A stretch of 64,000 nt of DNA from Mucilaginibacter_A sp041088075 (GCF_041088075.1 NZ_JBGCVY010000044.1:56259-120258); one strand, 5' to 3'; shown: positions 26,128 to 35,642, counted from the first letter of the stretch. Notes: generated by a model from the letters alone, not told the origin. Numbers and translations: made by a program.

Positions 26128-27186
26128 TCAGTTTAGTTTTACCCTCGGGTCAATCCAAACATACAACAAATCAACCAGCAGGCTGATCACTACAAAAATA
26201 AAAGCGATAAACAAAATCGCGCCCATCACAACGGGAAAATCCGAAGTTTCCAGCGCATCAACCGTTGCTTTTCCCAAACCGTTGTAGCCGAAAATATATT
26301 CCACAAAAAAAGAACCGGCCAGTAGCGAAGCAAACCAGGTTGCAATGGCCGTAACCACCGGGTTCAAAGCGTTTTTTAAAGTATGTTTATAAATGATGCT
26401 GTTTTTATCTAGTCCTTTTGCTTTTGCCGTTCGGATATAATCCTGACCTAAAACGTCAAGCATAGCGTTCCTTGTAAGTTGCACAATAATGGCCAGCGGA
26501 CGTAAACCTAAAGTTACCATCGGCAAAATGAGGTTTTTCCAGATGATCACTTCACCTTTAAACGGATCGTAACCGGTTAAACTGCCCGACATATTGAGGC
26601 CGGTATATTTGCTCAGCACAAAACCAAAAACCCAGGCGATGATGATCCCAGCAAAAAAAGAAGGCGCAGAAATACCGATGATGGAAAAACTGACAGCCAA
26701 TTTATCAATCCAGGTATTTTGATGAACGGCAGCCATCACCCCTAAAAATATACCGATAAAAGAAGCAAAGGCCATGGCGGTTGTGGCCAGGATCAACGTG
26801 TTTGGAATGACACCCAGCAAAGTTTTGGCCACATCTTTTCGCGTTTGGTAGGAGCGGCGCAGGTAAGGCCATTTTAGCGCAATAACGTGGTTTTTGCTAA
26901 TGCTGAACAACTTTATATAGCCATATTTTTGCTGCTCTTCTTTGTTGTTTAAATGAAAGCCAATTGGCGAAAGATCATTCAAATAATAAGCAAACTGTAC
27001 AGGAATGGGTTTGTCCAAACCAAATTCTTTGCGTACGGCTTCTAAAGATTGCACATCGCTTCTTTGTCCCTGCGTCATCCGTGCCGGATCGGCAGGCAAA
27101 ACATTGAACAGGAAAAACACCACCACAACCACGCCCAGCATCACGGCAAAACCGTACAGTAATTTGCGGAGGAGGTAGCTGATCAT
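26128..27186 (-). CDS. DppB/OppB-type ABC transporter permease
   Basis: A 352-residue inner membrane permease of peptide/nickel ABC importers. The N-terminal helix and ADPARMTQGQ segment are typical. The transport domain covers about residues 120-350, with the EAA-type loop RTAKAKGLDKNSIIYKHTLKNAL near residue 240 and DFPVVMGAILFIAF near the end. No binding protein, second permease or ATPase is in the window, so its partners lie elsewhere. It starts inside the TGA of the upstream disrupted AAA gene (ATGA). ATGCTGTTTTTA (26396-26407) is embedded in its code; an element directly follows the stop (26104-26115). Confidence 0.9.
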   Translation of the reverse strand: MISYLLRKLLYGFAVMLGVVVVVFFLFNVLPADPARMTQGQRSDVQSLEAVRKEFGLDKPIPVQFAYYLNDLSPIGFHLNNKEEQQKYGYIKLFSISKNHVIALKWPYLRRSYQTRKDVAKTLLGVIPNTLILATTAMAFASFIGIFLGVMAAVHQNTWIDKLAVSFSIIGISAPSFFAGIIIAWVFGFVLSKYTGLNMSGSLTGYDPFKGEVIIWKNLILPMVTLGLRPLAIIVQLTRNAMLDVLGQDYIRTAKAKGLDKNSIIYKHTLKNALNPVVTAIATWFASLLAGSFFVEYIFGYNGLGKATVDALETSDFPVVMGAILFIAFIFVVISLLVDLLYVWIDPRVKLN

Positions 27187-28835
27187 TTGGTTAAAACTTT
27201 CTCAATTTGTGTTTTAAACCAATTGGTTTTGGCGAGATCATTTTTGTTTAGATTTTGCCTTTCCGGGATTTGTTTTCCGTAATCCTTTGCCGGGAATACT
27301 TTGTAAAAAGTTTCAAAATCAGTAGAATCAAACATTTCCCTAATAGTTTGATTACTTGGTCTGATTGCTTTTAGCTTCGCGACATTCTCGTTTTCTCTGT
27401 AAAAAGGATAGCTGTCTCTGGCAACCATCAATCCCATCAATATATTGTCTCTTATTGTCTTGTTTTCGATTCTTATAGAATTCAAATAGTTGTCTTTGTT
27501 AAATTCTCTATCATTACTTTTGAAGTATTCTTCTAAATTCTCCGGATGGAATAATTAGATTTCAATTGAGTAATAATATAATATTAACAAGTTTTTATAT
27601 CGATGAATTAAATCAAGTCTTTCCTCATCTGTTAAATAATCCCGGTCGATCAAACCCTTGTAACTTGGATTATTCTTAGTCTTGTAAAATACATCTGCTT
27701 TGTTTTGGGCATTGAAAAAAATTGTATCTGTAATATTTAAACTATTATAAATCGAAGTATCCGTATTTTCTGAAAAAACAATCCTTTTGCCTTCAAAAAC
27801 TTTTGACAAAAACTCTTTGCTTACCGCAATTTCAAATACATCAAAGTTCTTTTTTGGCGAAGGCACAATCACTTGCGAAACATCAAAGTTTAAATTGTCA
27901 AAATCAATAATGGCTGCATGTTCCGCTTCGTTTGCATATTCTATAAAACCTAAAGAATGGCTGGCTGTCCACAATTGGCAATTTTCCGGAATCCAATTTT
28001 CGGTTACTTCTTTTAACAGGTTTTTTTGAAGTTGGGTGTTGAGGTGAAGGTCAATTTCATCTAAAAAATAGATTGTATCCTGGAAATATTCTTTTCTGGT
28101 TAAAAGATTGAGTAGAATATTGAAAATTTCTTTTTCACCGCTGCTAAGTAAATTATAAGGAATTGTTGAATATCCTTTTTTAAATAATATTTCAGCAGTA
28201 TTTCCATCCAAAGGAGGTTTAAACGAAATTAACTCGATCTTTGTGTTGTCTTCGATTCCAAAAATATTTATAAAAGCTTTATTTATAGGATTAATATAAC
28301 TTTCAATAATTTGCTCTGTTGAATAGTTACCTTTAAAAACATCTGTTAGAATTAAAGAAGCTACTTTTTCAATATCATTTTCGAATCTATCATCACGATC
28401 AATAAAAGTATCGGGGCGATCTCGGTCATTTTCGAAAGATATATTTCCTTGTCCTAAAGCTGTTCGTGTTAGTTTAGTAATTTGTCTATTGCTTGTTCTT
28501 CCATAAAAAGTATTGTAAGGAAATTGACCAACTTGCGATACTAACCTACTATTTGAAAATTTTAAACTATTATCAAAAAATATATTGATATAGTAATTTT
28601 CAGATTTATTCTTTTCATAATATCCATGAGGTGGTTTTGGGTTTGTAGGTTCGATATAAACATCATGTCTTATAACTTTATTAGCAAACTCAAACGCATC
28701 AAAAACAGAAGATTTACCGGAACCATTCGTTCCAATTAACAAAACCAATTTTACCGGTTCAACCAATGATGTCAAATCAATCGTTAAATCATCAAAACGT
28801 TTAAAGTTTTTTAATTCCAGTTTGGTAATCTTCAT
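27183..28835 (-). pseudogene. AAA ATPase with DUF4435-like C-terminus, split by an in-frame stop
   Basis: The 426-residue upstream part is an ABC/AAA-type ATPase: GTNGSGKSS Walker A near residue 34, LLSSGEKEIFNIL signature near 235, IYFLDEIDLHL Walker B near 260, and an ASHSLGF switch. It then enters a TOPRIM/DUF4435-like domain (GLIDRDYL; LLILYYYSIE) and stops with TAA at 27555. The same frame continues with LFHPENLEEYF for another 123 codons to 27183. DUF4435 proteins usually read SIENYL at exactly this point, so ATC TAA probably replaced the Asn-Tyr codons. The full frame of 551 codons resembles fused PARIS-like (AriA-AriB) defence ATPases. It ends overlapping dppB by ATGA. Confidence 0.72.
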
Positions 28836-28843
28836 AATTCAAA

Positions 28844-29995
28844 CTACTGTTTCCCAATATATTTATCCACCAACTCGTCATAACCAGGCAGATTGTGGTA
28901 ATGCCATTTGCCAATCACCGTTCCGTTTTTTAGCAACAAAACACCGGGATTGGCACGGACCATGGTTTTAAGCGGAACGCCATCGGCATAAAAAATTTCC
29001 ATAAACAACTTGTGTGCTTTGCTGAAAGCTTCTGCATCCTGCGCGGAATTGGAAGTGAGCAAAACAGTGCGCACATTAAAGTTTTGAGTGAGGTTTAAGG
29101 ACAACGCATTGATTTTATTGATCGCATCGCTGTTGGTTTCATCCAGATTATAAGCAACCACAATCAGGTTGTAAAACGGGTTGTTCAGCAATTCTTTGGT
29201 GTAATCGTTTCCCTGCGCATCGCTGATATTCAGGTCTTTGATCTTCGCCTCAAAACCTTTTTTGATTAAAACGCTGGTTGGTTCGCCTGTAATTTCCCAG
29301 TTGTTGTCTTTCCAAATCCCCGATTTTAAATATTCTTTGTTGGTGATGCTTCTTTTATCGCCTGTTTTTTTGTTTTGGAGATTGTAGGTGATTTCGTATT
29401 CATCCGGCACCGCGTTCTCCGGGATCTTCATTTCATCCGGTAAGTTCGCGCCAACTTTATAAGGCAGAAAATCAATCACCGGCAAAAAATTATAAGTATA
29501 AATGCCCACGCCAAACGAAAAAATAGTGGCTAAAAGAAGCATCACGTTTTCTGTTTTTTTGTTGGATAAAGGCTGAATGAGGTTTCGGTTCAGGAAGATA
29601 AAAACGATCAGCAACAGCAAAACCAGATCCTTGCCGAACGATTGCCACGGCGTGAGCGGAATGGCATCGCCAAAACAACCGCAGCTTTGCACCACTTTAA
29701 ACGCCGCCGAATAAAAGGTGAGGAACGTGAAGAAAACGATGAGCAAAAGTAAGCCCCAGGCCACTTGTTTTCCGCGTGCGCCAATTAGCAAGGCGAAACC
29801 AAAAAGCATTTCCAGCGCACATAAAAAAATGGCCAGAGCAAGTGCTAGTCCGTTTAAAAAAGTTAAGTGGAAAACCTCAAAATATTCAACCAGTTTGTAC
29901 GAAAAGCCCAGCGGGTCATTTGCTTTGATCAACCCCGAAAAAATAAACAACAGGCCGACAGCGATACGGCAAAACCAAACTAAATTCCTTTTCAT
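28844..29995 (-). CDS. BT_3928-family DoxX-like membrane protein with thioredoxin-like end
   Basis: A 383-residue protein. Four membrane helices in residues about 1-145 form a DoxX/MauE-like unit (GLLFIFSGLIKANDPLGFSYKLVEYF, then CGCFGD near residue 107). The region from about 250 looks like a thioredoxin-fold domain without a CxxC. The family probably acts in redox or quinone-linked processes at the membrane; the exact role is unknown. Two exact copies of the dispersed 12-mer lie inside the gene, at 29346-29357 (read as DKRSI) and 29531-29542 (read as MLLLA). It overlaps the DUF1599 stop by four bases. Confidence 0.8.
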   Translation of the reverse strand: MKRNLVWFCRIAVGLLFIFSGLIKANDPLGFSYKLVEYFEVFHLTFLNGLALALAIFLCALEMLFGFALLIGARGKQVAWGLLLLIVFFTFLTFYSAAFKVVQSCGCFGDAIPLTPWQSFGKDLVLLLLIVFIFLNRNLIQPLSNKKTENVMLLLATIFSFGVGIYTYNFLPVIDFLPYKVGANLPDEMKIPENAVPDEYEITYNLQNKKTGDKRSITNKEYLKSGIWKDNNWEITGEPTSVLIKKGFEAKIKDLNISDAQGNDYTKELLNNPFYNLIVVAYNLDETNSDAINKINALSLNLTQNFNVRTVLLTSNSAQDAEAFSKAHKLFMEIFYADGVPLKTMVRANPGVLLLKNGTVIGKWHYHNLPGYDELVDKYIGKQ

Positions 29996-30546
29996 TTCAC
30001 TCCTAATTTTATCAACGCAAAAACAGCATAGTTCAGCATGTCCTGGTAATTCGCTTCCACGCCTTCGGAAGCTAACGTTTTGCCCGCATTATCTTCAATT
30101 TGTTTTACCCGAAGCAGTTTCATTAAAATTAAATCTGTAAGCGAACTGGTGCGCATATCGCGCCAGGCTTCGCCGTAATCGTGGTTTTTGTCCAGCATCA
30201 GTTCGTAGGTTTCTTTGATTTTTTGGTCGTAAAAGAAGCTTACTTCTTCCACGTTTATTTCCATCGGTGCAGTTGGTTCCAGTTCCAATTGTAGGATGCC
30301 GATCACACAATAGTTCACAATGCCAATGTATTCGCCGGTAATGCCGTCGCCAACTTTGTTGATCCCGGTTTCTTCTAACGTCCTGATCCGTTGTGCTTTG
30401 ATAAAAATCTGGTCGGTAATAGAAGCCGGGCGAAGGATGCGCCAGGCCGTGCCGTAATCTTTTGTTTTTTTGATAAACAGTTCTTTACAAACCTGGATCA
30501 CAGCTTCGTATTCGGTTTTGGTGCGGTTCAAAACAAGGGAGTTCAA
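29992..30546 (-). CDS. DUF1599 protein
   Basis: A protein of about 184 residues made of two DUF1599 repeats, each with KKTKDYGTAWRILRPASITDQI or DKNHDYGEAWRDMRTSSLTDLI. The domain resembles an all-alpha nucleotide-binding fold; function is not established. The start is uncertain: a longer frame exists, but it would run into the divergent folP promoter. TTG at 30546 (or 30531) gives a family-like N-terminus before NRTKTEYEAVIQVCKE. It overlaps the DoxX-like gene by four bases and so forms an operon with it. Confidence 0.75.
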   Translation of the reverse strand: MNSLVLNRTKTEYEAVIQVCKELFIKKTKDYGTAWRILRPASITDQIFIKAQRIRTLEETGINKVGDGITGEYIGIVNYCVIGILQLELEPTAPMEINVEEVSFFYDQKIKETYELMLDKNHDYGEAWRDMRTSSLTDLILMKLLRVKQIEDNAGKTLASEGVEANYQDMLNYAVFALIKLGVK

Positions 30547-30598
30547 TTTATTTCGATATTTGATGTGCAGTATTTTACGGATAAAAAGCTGCTTTAAG

Positions 30599-31453
30599 AT
30601 GGCTAAAGATACATTTTTTCGGAAAAAGACGACGATCAATGCGGGCGGCAAACTGATTGACCTGGGCACGCCAAAAGTGATGGGCATTATCAACGTTACG
30701 CCCGATTCTTTTTTTGCCGGAAGCCGGAAGCCTGATGTTGGCGATGCTGTTTTTATGGCACAAAAAATGGTGAACGAAGGTGCGGATTTTCTGGATATTG
30801 GTGCTTATTCTTCCCGGCCTGGCGCTGCGGATATTTCTGCCGAAGAAGAAACTGACCGCTTAATGCCTATGGTTGAAGCAATTGCAAAAGCTTTTCCGGA
30901 AGCTATTATTTCGGTAGATACATTTCGGGCCAAGGTTGCAGAAGCTGCCATTCAAGCTGGCGCGCATATCGTCAATGATATTTCCGGCGGAAATTTGGAC
31001 GAGCAAATGTTTGAAACCGTTGCCCGTTTGCAGGTTCCGTACATTCTGATGCACATGAAAGGAACGCCGCAAAACATGCAGGAAAAGGCGCAATACGAAG
31101 ACGTTTTTGGCGAAGTGTTTGATTATTTTGCAGAGAAAATTTACCGGCTGAAGCAATTGCATGTACACGATGTGATCTTGGATCCGGGTTTTGGTTTTGC
31201 CAAAACACGCGAACAAAGCTTTCAATTGCTGCAACAAATGCCAGGTTTTGCGTTGCTTAACCTTCCCGTTTTGACCGGAATTTCCCGCAAAGGAATGATC
31301 TACAAAACTTTAGGCGAAACAGCAGAAACAGCCTTAAACGGAACTACGGTTTTAAACACGATGGCTTTGCTGAATGGCGCTTCGATTTTAAGGGTGCATG
31401 ATGTGAAAGAAGCGGTGGAGGCTGTAAAGTTGTTTTTGGCTTATCAGGCATAA
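30599..31453 (+). CDS. folP: dihydropteroate synthase
   Basis: A 284-residue enzyme joining 6-hydroxymethyl-dihydropterin pyrophosphate and p-aminobenzoate in folate synthesis. Signatures: MGIINVTPDSFFAGSRK near residue 27, DIGAYSSRPGA near 65, DPGFGFAKTREQS near 198 and LTGISRKGMIY near 225. ATG 30599 gives the family N-terminus; the frame open upstream overlaps the divergent DUF1599 gene. It stands alone, separated from folB at the window start. ATGCTGTTTTTA (30744-30755) is embedded in its code. Confidence 0.95.
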   Translation: MAKDTFFRKKTTINAGGKLIDLGTPKVMGIINVTPDSFFAGSRKPDVGDAVFMAQKMVNEGADFLDIGAYSSRPGAADISAEEETDRLMPMVEAIAKAFPEAIISVDTFRAKVAEAAIQAGAHIVNDISGGNLDEQMFETVARLQVPYILMHMKGTPQNMQEKAQYEDVFGEVFDYFAEKIYRLKQLHVHDVILDPGFGFAKTREQSFQLLQQMPGFALLNLPVLTGISRKGMIYKTLGETAETALNGTTVLNTMALLNGASILRVHDVKEAVEAVKLFLAYQA

Positions 31454-31525
31454 TAATTGGCTAAATCAAAATATAAAAATGTACCATTCAGCCAATTTTT
31501 CGCACCAAAATTATAGCTTTAACTA

Positions 31526-32419
31526 ATGCAAGTACTTAGCGCCAATCCGCACGTACCGGTTTATCATTTAGAACCAGACGAGGCGACCGGCAATAAACAT
31601 TTCAGGGTATATAATTACGAAGGCAGTTTTCCAAACCAGTCCGATCTACTCATTCCGCACCGTAAAGACCATTACCTGATCGTTTTTATCAGGCGGGCCG
31701 GAGGCACCCGGCAATGGATAGACATGACGCCTTACATACTTCAAGACCATACGGTTTACTTTAACGGGCCAAATCAAATCATTGTTAAAGAAGAATTTAA
31801 ACATTTATGGAGCACGGGTATTGCCTTTACGAACGAGTTTTTGTCCTATCAGGAAAACGCTTCATTGATGGAACTGCCTATCATCCAAAACCTTCAGCAG
31901 GGTTATGAATTGTTGCTGAACGAGGCCGACATTAATTTTGTAGAGGATATCCTGGCTAAAATCAATGTTGAATATCAAAGCCCCAGTGAATGGCAGCAAA
32001 GGATGCTGACCGCGTATTTGTCTTTGCTACTTACTTATTTAAGCCGCCTTTATACAGAACAATTTAAGGAGAACCATGCTTCGGTTGATAAGCTGTTGTT
32101 ACAAAAGTTTCATGCTAAAGTAAACGAGTGCTTTCGCGAACTGCGTGAAGTGGGCGGTTATGCTTCCCTGCTAAATATTTCTGCCGGGCATTTAAGCGAA
32201 GTGGTGAAAATACAAAGTGGCAAACCGGCCATCAAGCACATCCATGAGCGGGTGGTACTGGAAGCGCGGCGCCTGCTTTTTCATACCCAAAACCCGTTAA
32301 AAGAAATTGCCTTTGACCTTGGTTTTGCAGATGCCTCTTATTTTAACCGTTTTTTTAAACGTGAAACCGGCGCAACGCCTGCCGATTACCGGGCCAACAT
32401 CCGTAAAATGTACCATTAA
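31526..32419 (+). CDS. AraC-family transcriptional regulator
   Basis: A 297-residue regulator. Residues about 25-150 form a cupin-like sensing region (RKDHYLIVFIRRAGG...QDHTVYFNGPNQI). The C-terminal 100 residues are the double helix-turn-helix domain: YASLLNISAGHLSEVVK, then GKPAIKHIHERVVLEARRLL, then LKEIAFDLGFADASYFNRFFKRETGATPADYR. It directly precedes an SDR gene in the same orientation, which it may regulate. Confidence 0.93.
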   Translation: MQVLSANPHVPVYHLEPDEATGNKHFRVYNYEGSFPNQSDLLIPHRKDHYLIVFIRRAGGTRQWIDMTPYILQDHTVYFNGPNQIIVKEEFKHLWSTGIAFTNEFLSYQENASLMELPIIQNLQQGYELLLNEADINFVEDILAKINVEYQSPSEWQQRMLTAYLSLLLTYLSRLYTEQFKENHASVDKLLLQKFHAKVNECFRELREVGGYASLLNISAGHLSEVVKIQSGKPAIKHIHERVVLEARRLLFHTQNPLKEIAFDLGFADASYFNRFFKRETGATPADYRANIRKMYH

Positions 32420-32458
32420 TACCGCCGGATGTGTTACAACCGGCCACAATGCAGGCCG

Positions 32459-32466
32459 TAGATTTG
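32459..32466 (+). promoter_or_regulatory. -7 promoter box (TAGATTTG) for the SDR gene
   Basis: The TAnnTTTG motif ends 20 bases before the ATG at 32487, in the short gap after the AraC gene, giving the SDR gene its own promoter. Confidence 0.55.
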
Positions 32467-32486
32467 TACTGTTTAAAAAATATAAT

Positions 32487-33224
32487 ATGAAAACAGTACT
32501 GATAACAGGAGCAAACAAAAGCATTGGCTTGGAAACGGCCAGGCAATTATTACAGCAAGGGTATTACGTTTATCTGGGATGCCGGGATTTGCAAAAAGGG
32601 CAGCAAGCGGTTGGTCAGCTACAATCGGAAGGCTTAGACCAGGTAGAGCCAATAGAGATTGATGCAGATCAAACCGAATCAATAAAGGCGGCCCGTAGAT
32701 TACTTGGCGGAAAAACCAAAGTGCTGGACGTACTGATCAACAACGCAGGGATTGCCGGCAGTTTTCCGCAAACCGCTTTAGCAACGGACGGCACCGTATT
32801 TAAGCAGGTATTTGAAACCAATTTTTTTGGCGTGATCGCAGTAACACAGGCATTTATGAACTTGTTAAAGCAATCGCCGGAACCAAGGATCGTTAACGTT
32901 ACTTCAGGCTTAGGTTCGCTTACCTTGCAAGATGACCCTGCGTGGAAATATTACCAGGTTAAGCCGGCTGCTTATGTTGCATCTAAAGCTGCCCTCAATG
33001 CTTATACGATTGTATTGGCTTATGATTTGCGCGATACGCCCTTCAAAGTAAATGCCGTTGACCCCGGCTACACCGCCACAGACTTTAACAATCACAGCGG
33101 TCCGGGAACTGTGCCGGATGCCGCGGCCCGAGTGGTAAAAGCAGCCCTGTTAGGTTCAGACGGGCCGACAGGTCAGTTTTTTAGTGATGACAATGCTCCG
33201 GAAACAGGGGTTAGCCCGTGGTAA
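32487..33224 (+). CDS. short-chain dehydrogenase/reductase
   Basis: A 245-residue NAD(P)-dependent oxidoreductase. The start MKTVLITGANKSIGLETARQ carries the TGxxxxIG cofactor loop, followed by NNAGI near residue 85, the catalytic Ser in VNVTSGLG near 140 and YVASK near 167. An upstream open extension overlaps the AraC gene and is not used. Substrate is unknown. It follows the AraC regulator by 67 bases. Confidence 0.92.
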   Translation: MKTVLITGANKSIGLETARQLLQQGYYVYLGCRDLQKGQQAVGQLQSEGLDQVEPIEIDADQTESIKAARRLLGGKTKVLDVLINNAGIAGSFPQTALATDGTVFKQVFETNFFGVIAVTQAFMNLLKQSPEPRIVNVTSGLGSLTLQDDPAWKYYQVKPAAYVASKAALNAYTIVLAYDLRDTPFKVNAVDPGYTATDFNNHSGPGTVPDAAARVVKAALLGSDGPTGQFFSDDNAPETGVSPW

Positions 33225-33248
33225 GGGTTTAATAACCGAGGATTGGTG

Positions 33249-33347
33249 GCAATGCTTCTTTTACCCTATAAAAATTGGTGCCTGCTTCAATTTAAATAAA
33301 TTGAGACCGAATGGAGGCCATTTTTTAGGTGATAAAAGAAGCATTGC
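33249..33347. repeat. hairpin of two inverted dispersed elements, wide loop
   Basis: GCAATGCTTCTTTTA (33249-33263) and TAAAAGAAGCATTGC (33333-33347) are perfect complements. The left element carries its AT-rich flank (TAAAAATTGGTG, 33269-33280). It lies after the SDR gene and before the BlaI operon. Confidence 0.85.
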
Positions 33348-33440
33348 TATTTTAATCAAAAGCAAACTTCTCTTAATTAAAACTGGTAAACATACCGGAA
33401 AAAATTCTTTCCTAAAATCCCCAATCCTACTTCTCCTGAA

Positions 33441-33490
33441 AAATAAGTTATAAAACTTAAAAATAAGTTGCATAATTGAAAAATAAGTTA
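33441..33490. promoter_or_regulatory. three AAATAAGTT repeats at exactly 20-bp spacing
   Basis: AAATAAGTTA at 33441, AAATAAGTTG at 33461 and AAATAAGTTA at 33481 repeat on the same face of the helix (20 bp, two turns) and run into the -7 box of blaI. TAAGTT at 33445 pairs with AACTTA at 33455 as a small dyad. This is a good candidate operator for autoregulation by the BlaI-type repressor. Confidence 0.6.
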
Positions 33491-33498
33491 TAGCTTTG
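33491..33498 (+). promoter_or_regulatory. -7 promoter box (TAGCTTTG) of the blaI-blaR1 operon
   Basis: The box ends three bases before the ATG at 33502, so transcription would begin within or just past the start codon. Either the transcript is leaderless, a later ATG (33535) is used, or the match is fortuitous. Confidence 0.4.
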
Positions 33499-33501
33499 GT
33501 T

Positions 33502-33870
33502 ATGGAAGAATTGACCAAAACCGAAGAACGCGTAATGCAGATTTTATGGCAGTTGAAAAAGTGTTTCGTAAAAGACATTATTGATGCCCTGCCTGATGAC
33601 CCGAAACCACCTTACAATACCATTTCTTCGGTAGTGCGTTTGCTCGAAAAAAAAGGTTATGCAAGTTTTAAAGCTTACGGCAAAACCTACGAATACTTCC
33701 CGCTCATTTCTAAAACCGAGTACCGGAAAAGTTCTTTTAAAAAGCTTTTCTCCGGTTACTTTGACAATTCTGCAGAAAGCCTTTTTTCATTTATTGTAAA
33801 AGAAGGACAATTAAGCGAGGAGGATTTAAACAAGGTTAAAGCAATTATTAATCAAAACAAAGGGCTATGA
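33502..33870 (+). CDS. BlaI/MecI/CopY-family repressor
   Basis: A 122-residue winged-helix repressor. LTKTEERVMQILWQLKKCFVKDIIDAL (residues 4-30 region) and YNTISSVVRLLEKKGYASFKAYGKTYEYFP are the family core. It starts at ATG 33502; two codons upstream in frame are an unlikely TTG start. It overlaps the BlaR1-like sensor gene by four bases (ATGA), the normal pairing in which sensor proteolysis lifts repression. No beta-lactamase is nearby, so the inducing signal need not be a beta-lactam. Confidence 0.92.
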   Translation: MEELTKTEERVMQILWQLKKCFVKDIIDALPDDPKPPYNTISSVVRLLEKKGYASFKAYGKTYEYFPLISKTEYRKSSFKKLFSGYFDNSAESLFSFIVKEGQLSEEDLNKVKAIINQNKGL

Positions 33871-35642
33871 ACTTTCTAATTTATCTGTTGCAAGTATCGG
33901 CTTGTACCGCCGTTTTTTATTTGTTCTATTATCTGTTTTTAAGCAAACTTACTTTTTTTGTATTAAACCGATGGTATTTGTTGGGCAGCATCTTTATAAG
34001 TTTTGTTGTTCCGTTGGTGCGCATTTCTGTCGCTCCGCAACTTCGGCAAATGCCGGTAATGCAGCAGATCGTTTATGTAAATACCTTACAAACTACACCT
34101 CAAAATTTGCCAAACATTCAGATTCCTGTTGCAACGGAAAATCCAATTGATTGGTTATCGTTATTCAAGATCAGCTATCTTTTAATTGTATCAGTGCTGG
34201 CTTTTCATCTGCTTGTTACTTTGATCATTTTGTTTAAAAAGCTTTCTACCAAAAAAATTACCAAAATTGGAACTGTAAATATTTTATACAATCAGCCTAA
34301 ACTGCCTAACGGTTCCTTTTTTAATTATATTTTTTTAAACGATCAGGAATTGTCTGCTGATGAACGGCAACAGATCATTGCACACGAAATGCTGCATGTT
34401 AAATTGTATCATTCTATTGACCGGCTAATTGTAAAAATTGCACAAATTATCTTATGGTTTAACCCGTTTATTTACTTCTTTTCAAAATCAATTGAAGAAA
34501 ACCATGAGTTTGAAGTGGACCGTGCGATGGCTAATTCAACGGATAAAAGCATGTACGCCGATTTGCTTTTGCATTTGTCAGTAGCCGGGCAAGGTATGCT
34601 CTATCACAACTTCAGTAAAATACCACTTAAAAAGCGCATTACAATGTTGTTTAATAAACCTTCAGCAAAAATGAGAAAAGCAATTTATGTACTTATCGTA
34701 CCGGTGGTATTGGTAAGCTGTCTGGCTTTTACCAAATTAAAAAATGATTTGAAACCTGTAGAAAAGGAAAACAAAGCAAAATTAGTTTCCAAGTCAAAGC
34801 CTGATGATCGTTTGCGTTTGAATAAGCAAGATAAAAGTGAGCGTCCAAACAAAAGTAATTCTTCAAGTTCAACTATTAAATTAGATACTGTAAAATATCG
34901 TCAAAAAGTTAAACGTACGCCTGAAGAAATAAAGCAGAATGAAAAATTTAAAGCTTACCAACAAACAGATGAATTTAAACAAAAAAAGAAGTTGGCAGAA
35001 GATGTTATGGGGAAAACCATAACTGTTAAAGTTATAGAGATTGTAAACAGAGATGGTGTTAAAGATTTGGATATTTTAAATACAGGTAATCATAAAACTC
35101 AAGGTTATACAATTTCTTATAATGGGAAAAAATATTTGATGAGAACCATGTTTGGACAGGAAAAAGAATTAAACAATTTGCTTAAACTTGGCGACGAAAT
35201 TACAATGAAAGTTTTCGGAAGTGCTTTTGGAAAAAACTCTCCAGTTATAATTCAACCTGCTTTTATCTACAAAAATAACGTAAAAATATTCCAATTAGCC
35301 GAAGCAGACAAGATACCATCATATCCATTTTCGTATGAAAGAAACAAAGTGCGTTTTGCAGACGGACAAATAACACATATCCAAAAGTATCCAAACGGAA
35401 AATGGAAAAGTGCAAGATTGGAAATTGTAAATGGCTATCAGTTTACTTTAAACTTTAAACCAACCGCACCCAGTTTTGATCAAATTGAAGATAGCGACCA
35501 CGTGCGTTTGCGTTTTGTACACGAAGTTAAAACCGGCGCTAAAAGCTATCACATAAACGATTGGGTTGCACTTAGTACAGACAATAAAGGTTACGGTATT
35601 AAAAACCCTGATTTCTTCTATAAGTTCTATACGCCCATTTAA
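33867..35642 (+). CDS. BlaR1-type M56 family metallopeptidase sensor
   Basis: A 591-residue membrane protein. The N-terminal 300 residues hold about four helices and the zinc motif HEMLH in IIAHEMLHVKLYHSID near residue 175; EENHEFEVDRAMA near 215 gives a further ligand region. A helix near 275 ends the M56 unit. The C-terminal 290 residues, beginning with a Lys/Ser-rich linker, are not a penicillin-binding domain and match no family I know; they are more AT-rich than the rest. This suggests a different sensor module. Confidence 0.85.
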   Translation: MNFLIYLLQVSACTAVFYLFYYLFLSKLTFFVLNRWYLLGSIFISFVVPLVRISVAPQLRQMPVMQQIVYVNTLQTTPQNLPNIQIPVATENPIDWLSLFKISYLLIVSVLAFHLLVTLIILFKKLSTKKITKIGTVNILYNQPKLPNGSFFNYIFLNDQELSADERQQIIAHEMLHVKLYHSIDRLIVKIAQIILWFNPFIYFFSKSIEENHEFEVDRAMANSTDKSMYADLLLHLSVAGQGMLYHNFSKIPLKKRITMLFNKPSAKMRKAIYVLIVPVVLVSCLAFTKLKNDLKPVEKENKAKLVSKSKPDDRLRLNKQDKSERPNKSNSSSSTIKLDTVKYRQKVKRTPEEIKQNEKFKAYQQTDEFKQKKKLAEDVMGKTITVKVIEIVNRDGVKDLDILNTGNHKTQGYTISYNGKKYLMRTMFGQEKELNNLLKLGDEITMKVFGSAFGKNSPVIIQPAFIYKNNVKIFQLAEADKIPSYPFSYERNKVRFADGQITHIQKYPNGKWKSARLEIVNGYQFTLNFKPTAPSFDQIEDSDHVRLRFVHEVKTGAKSYHINDWVALSTDNKGYGIKNPDFFYKFYTPI

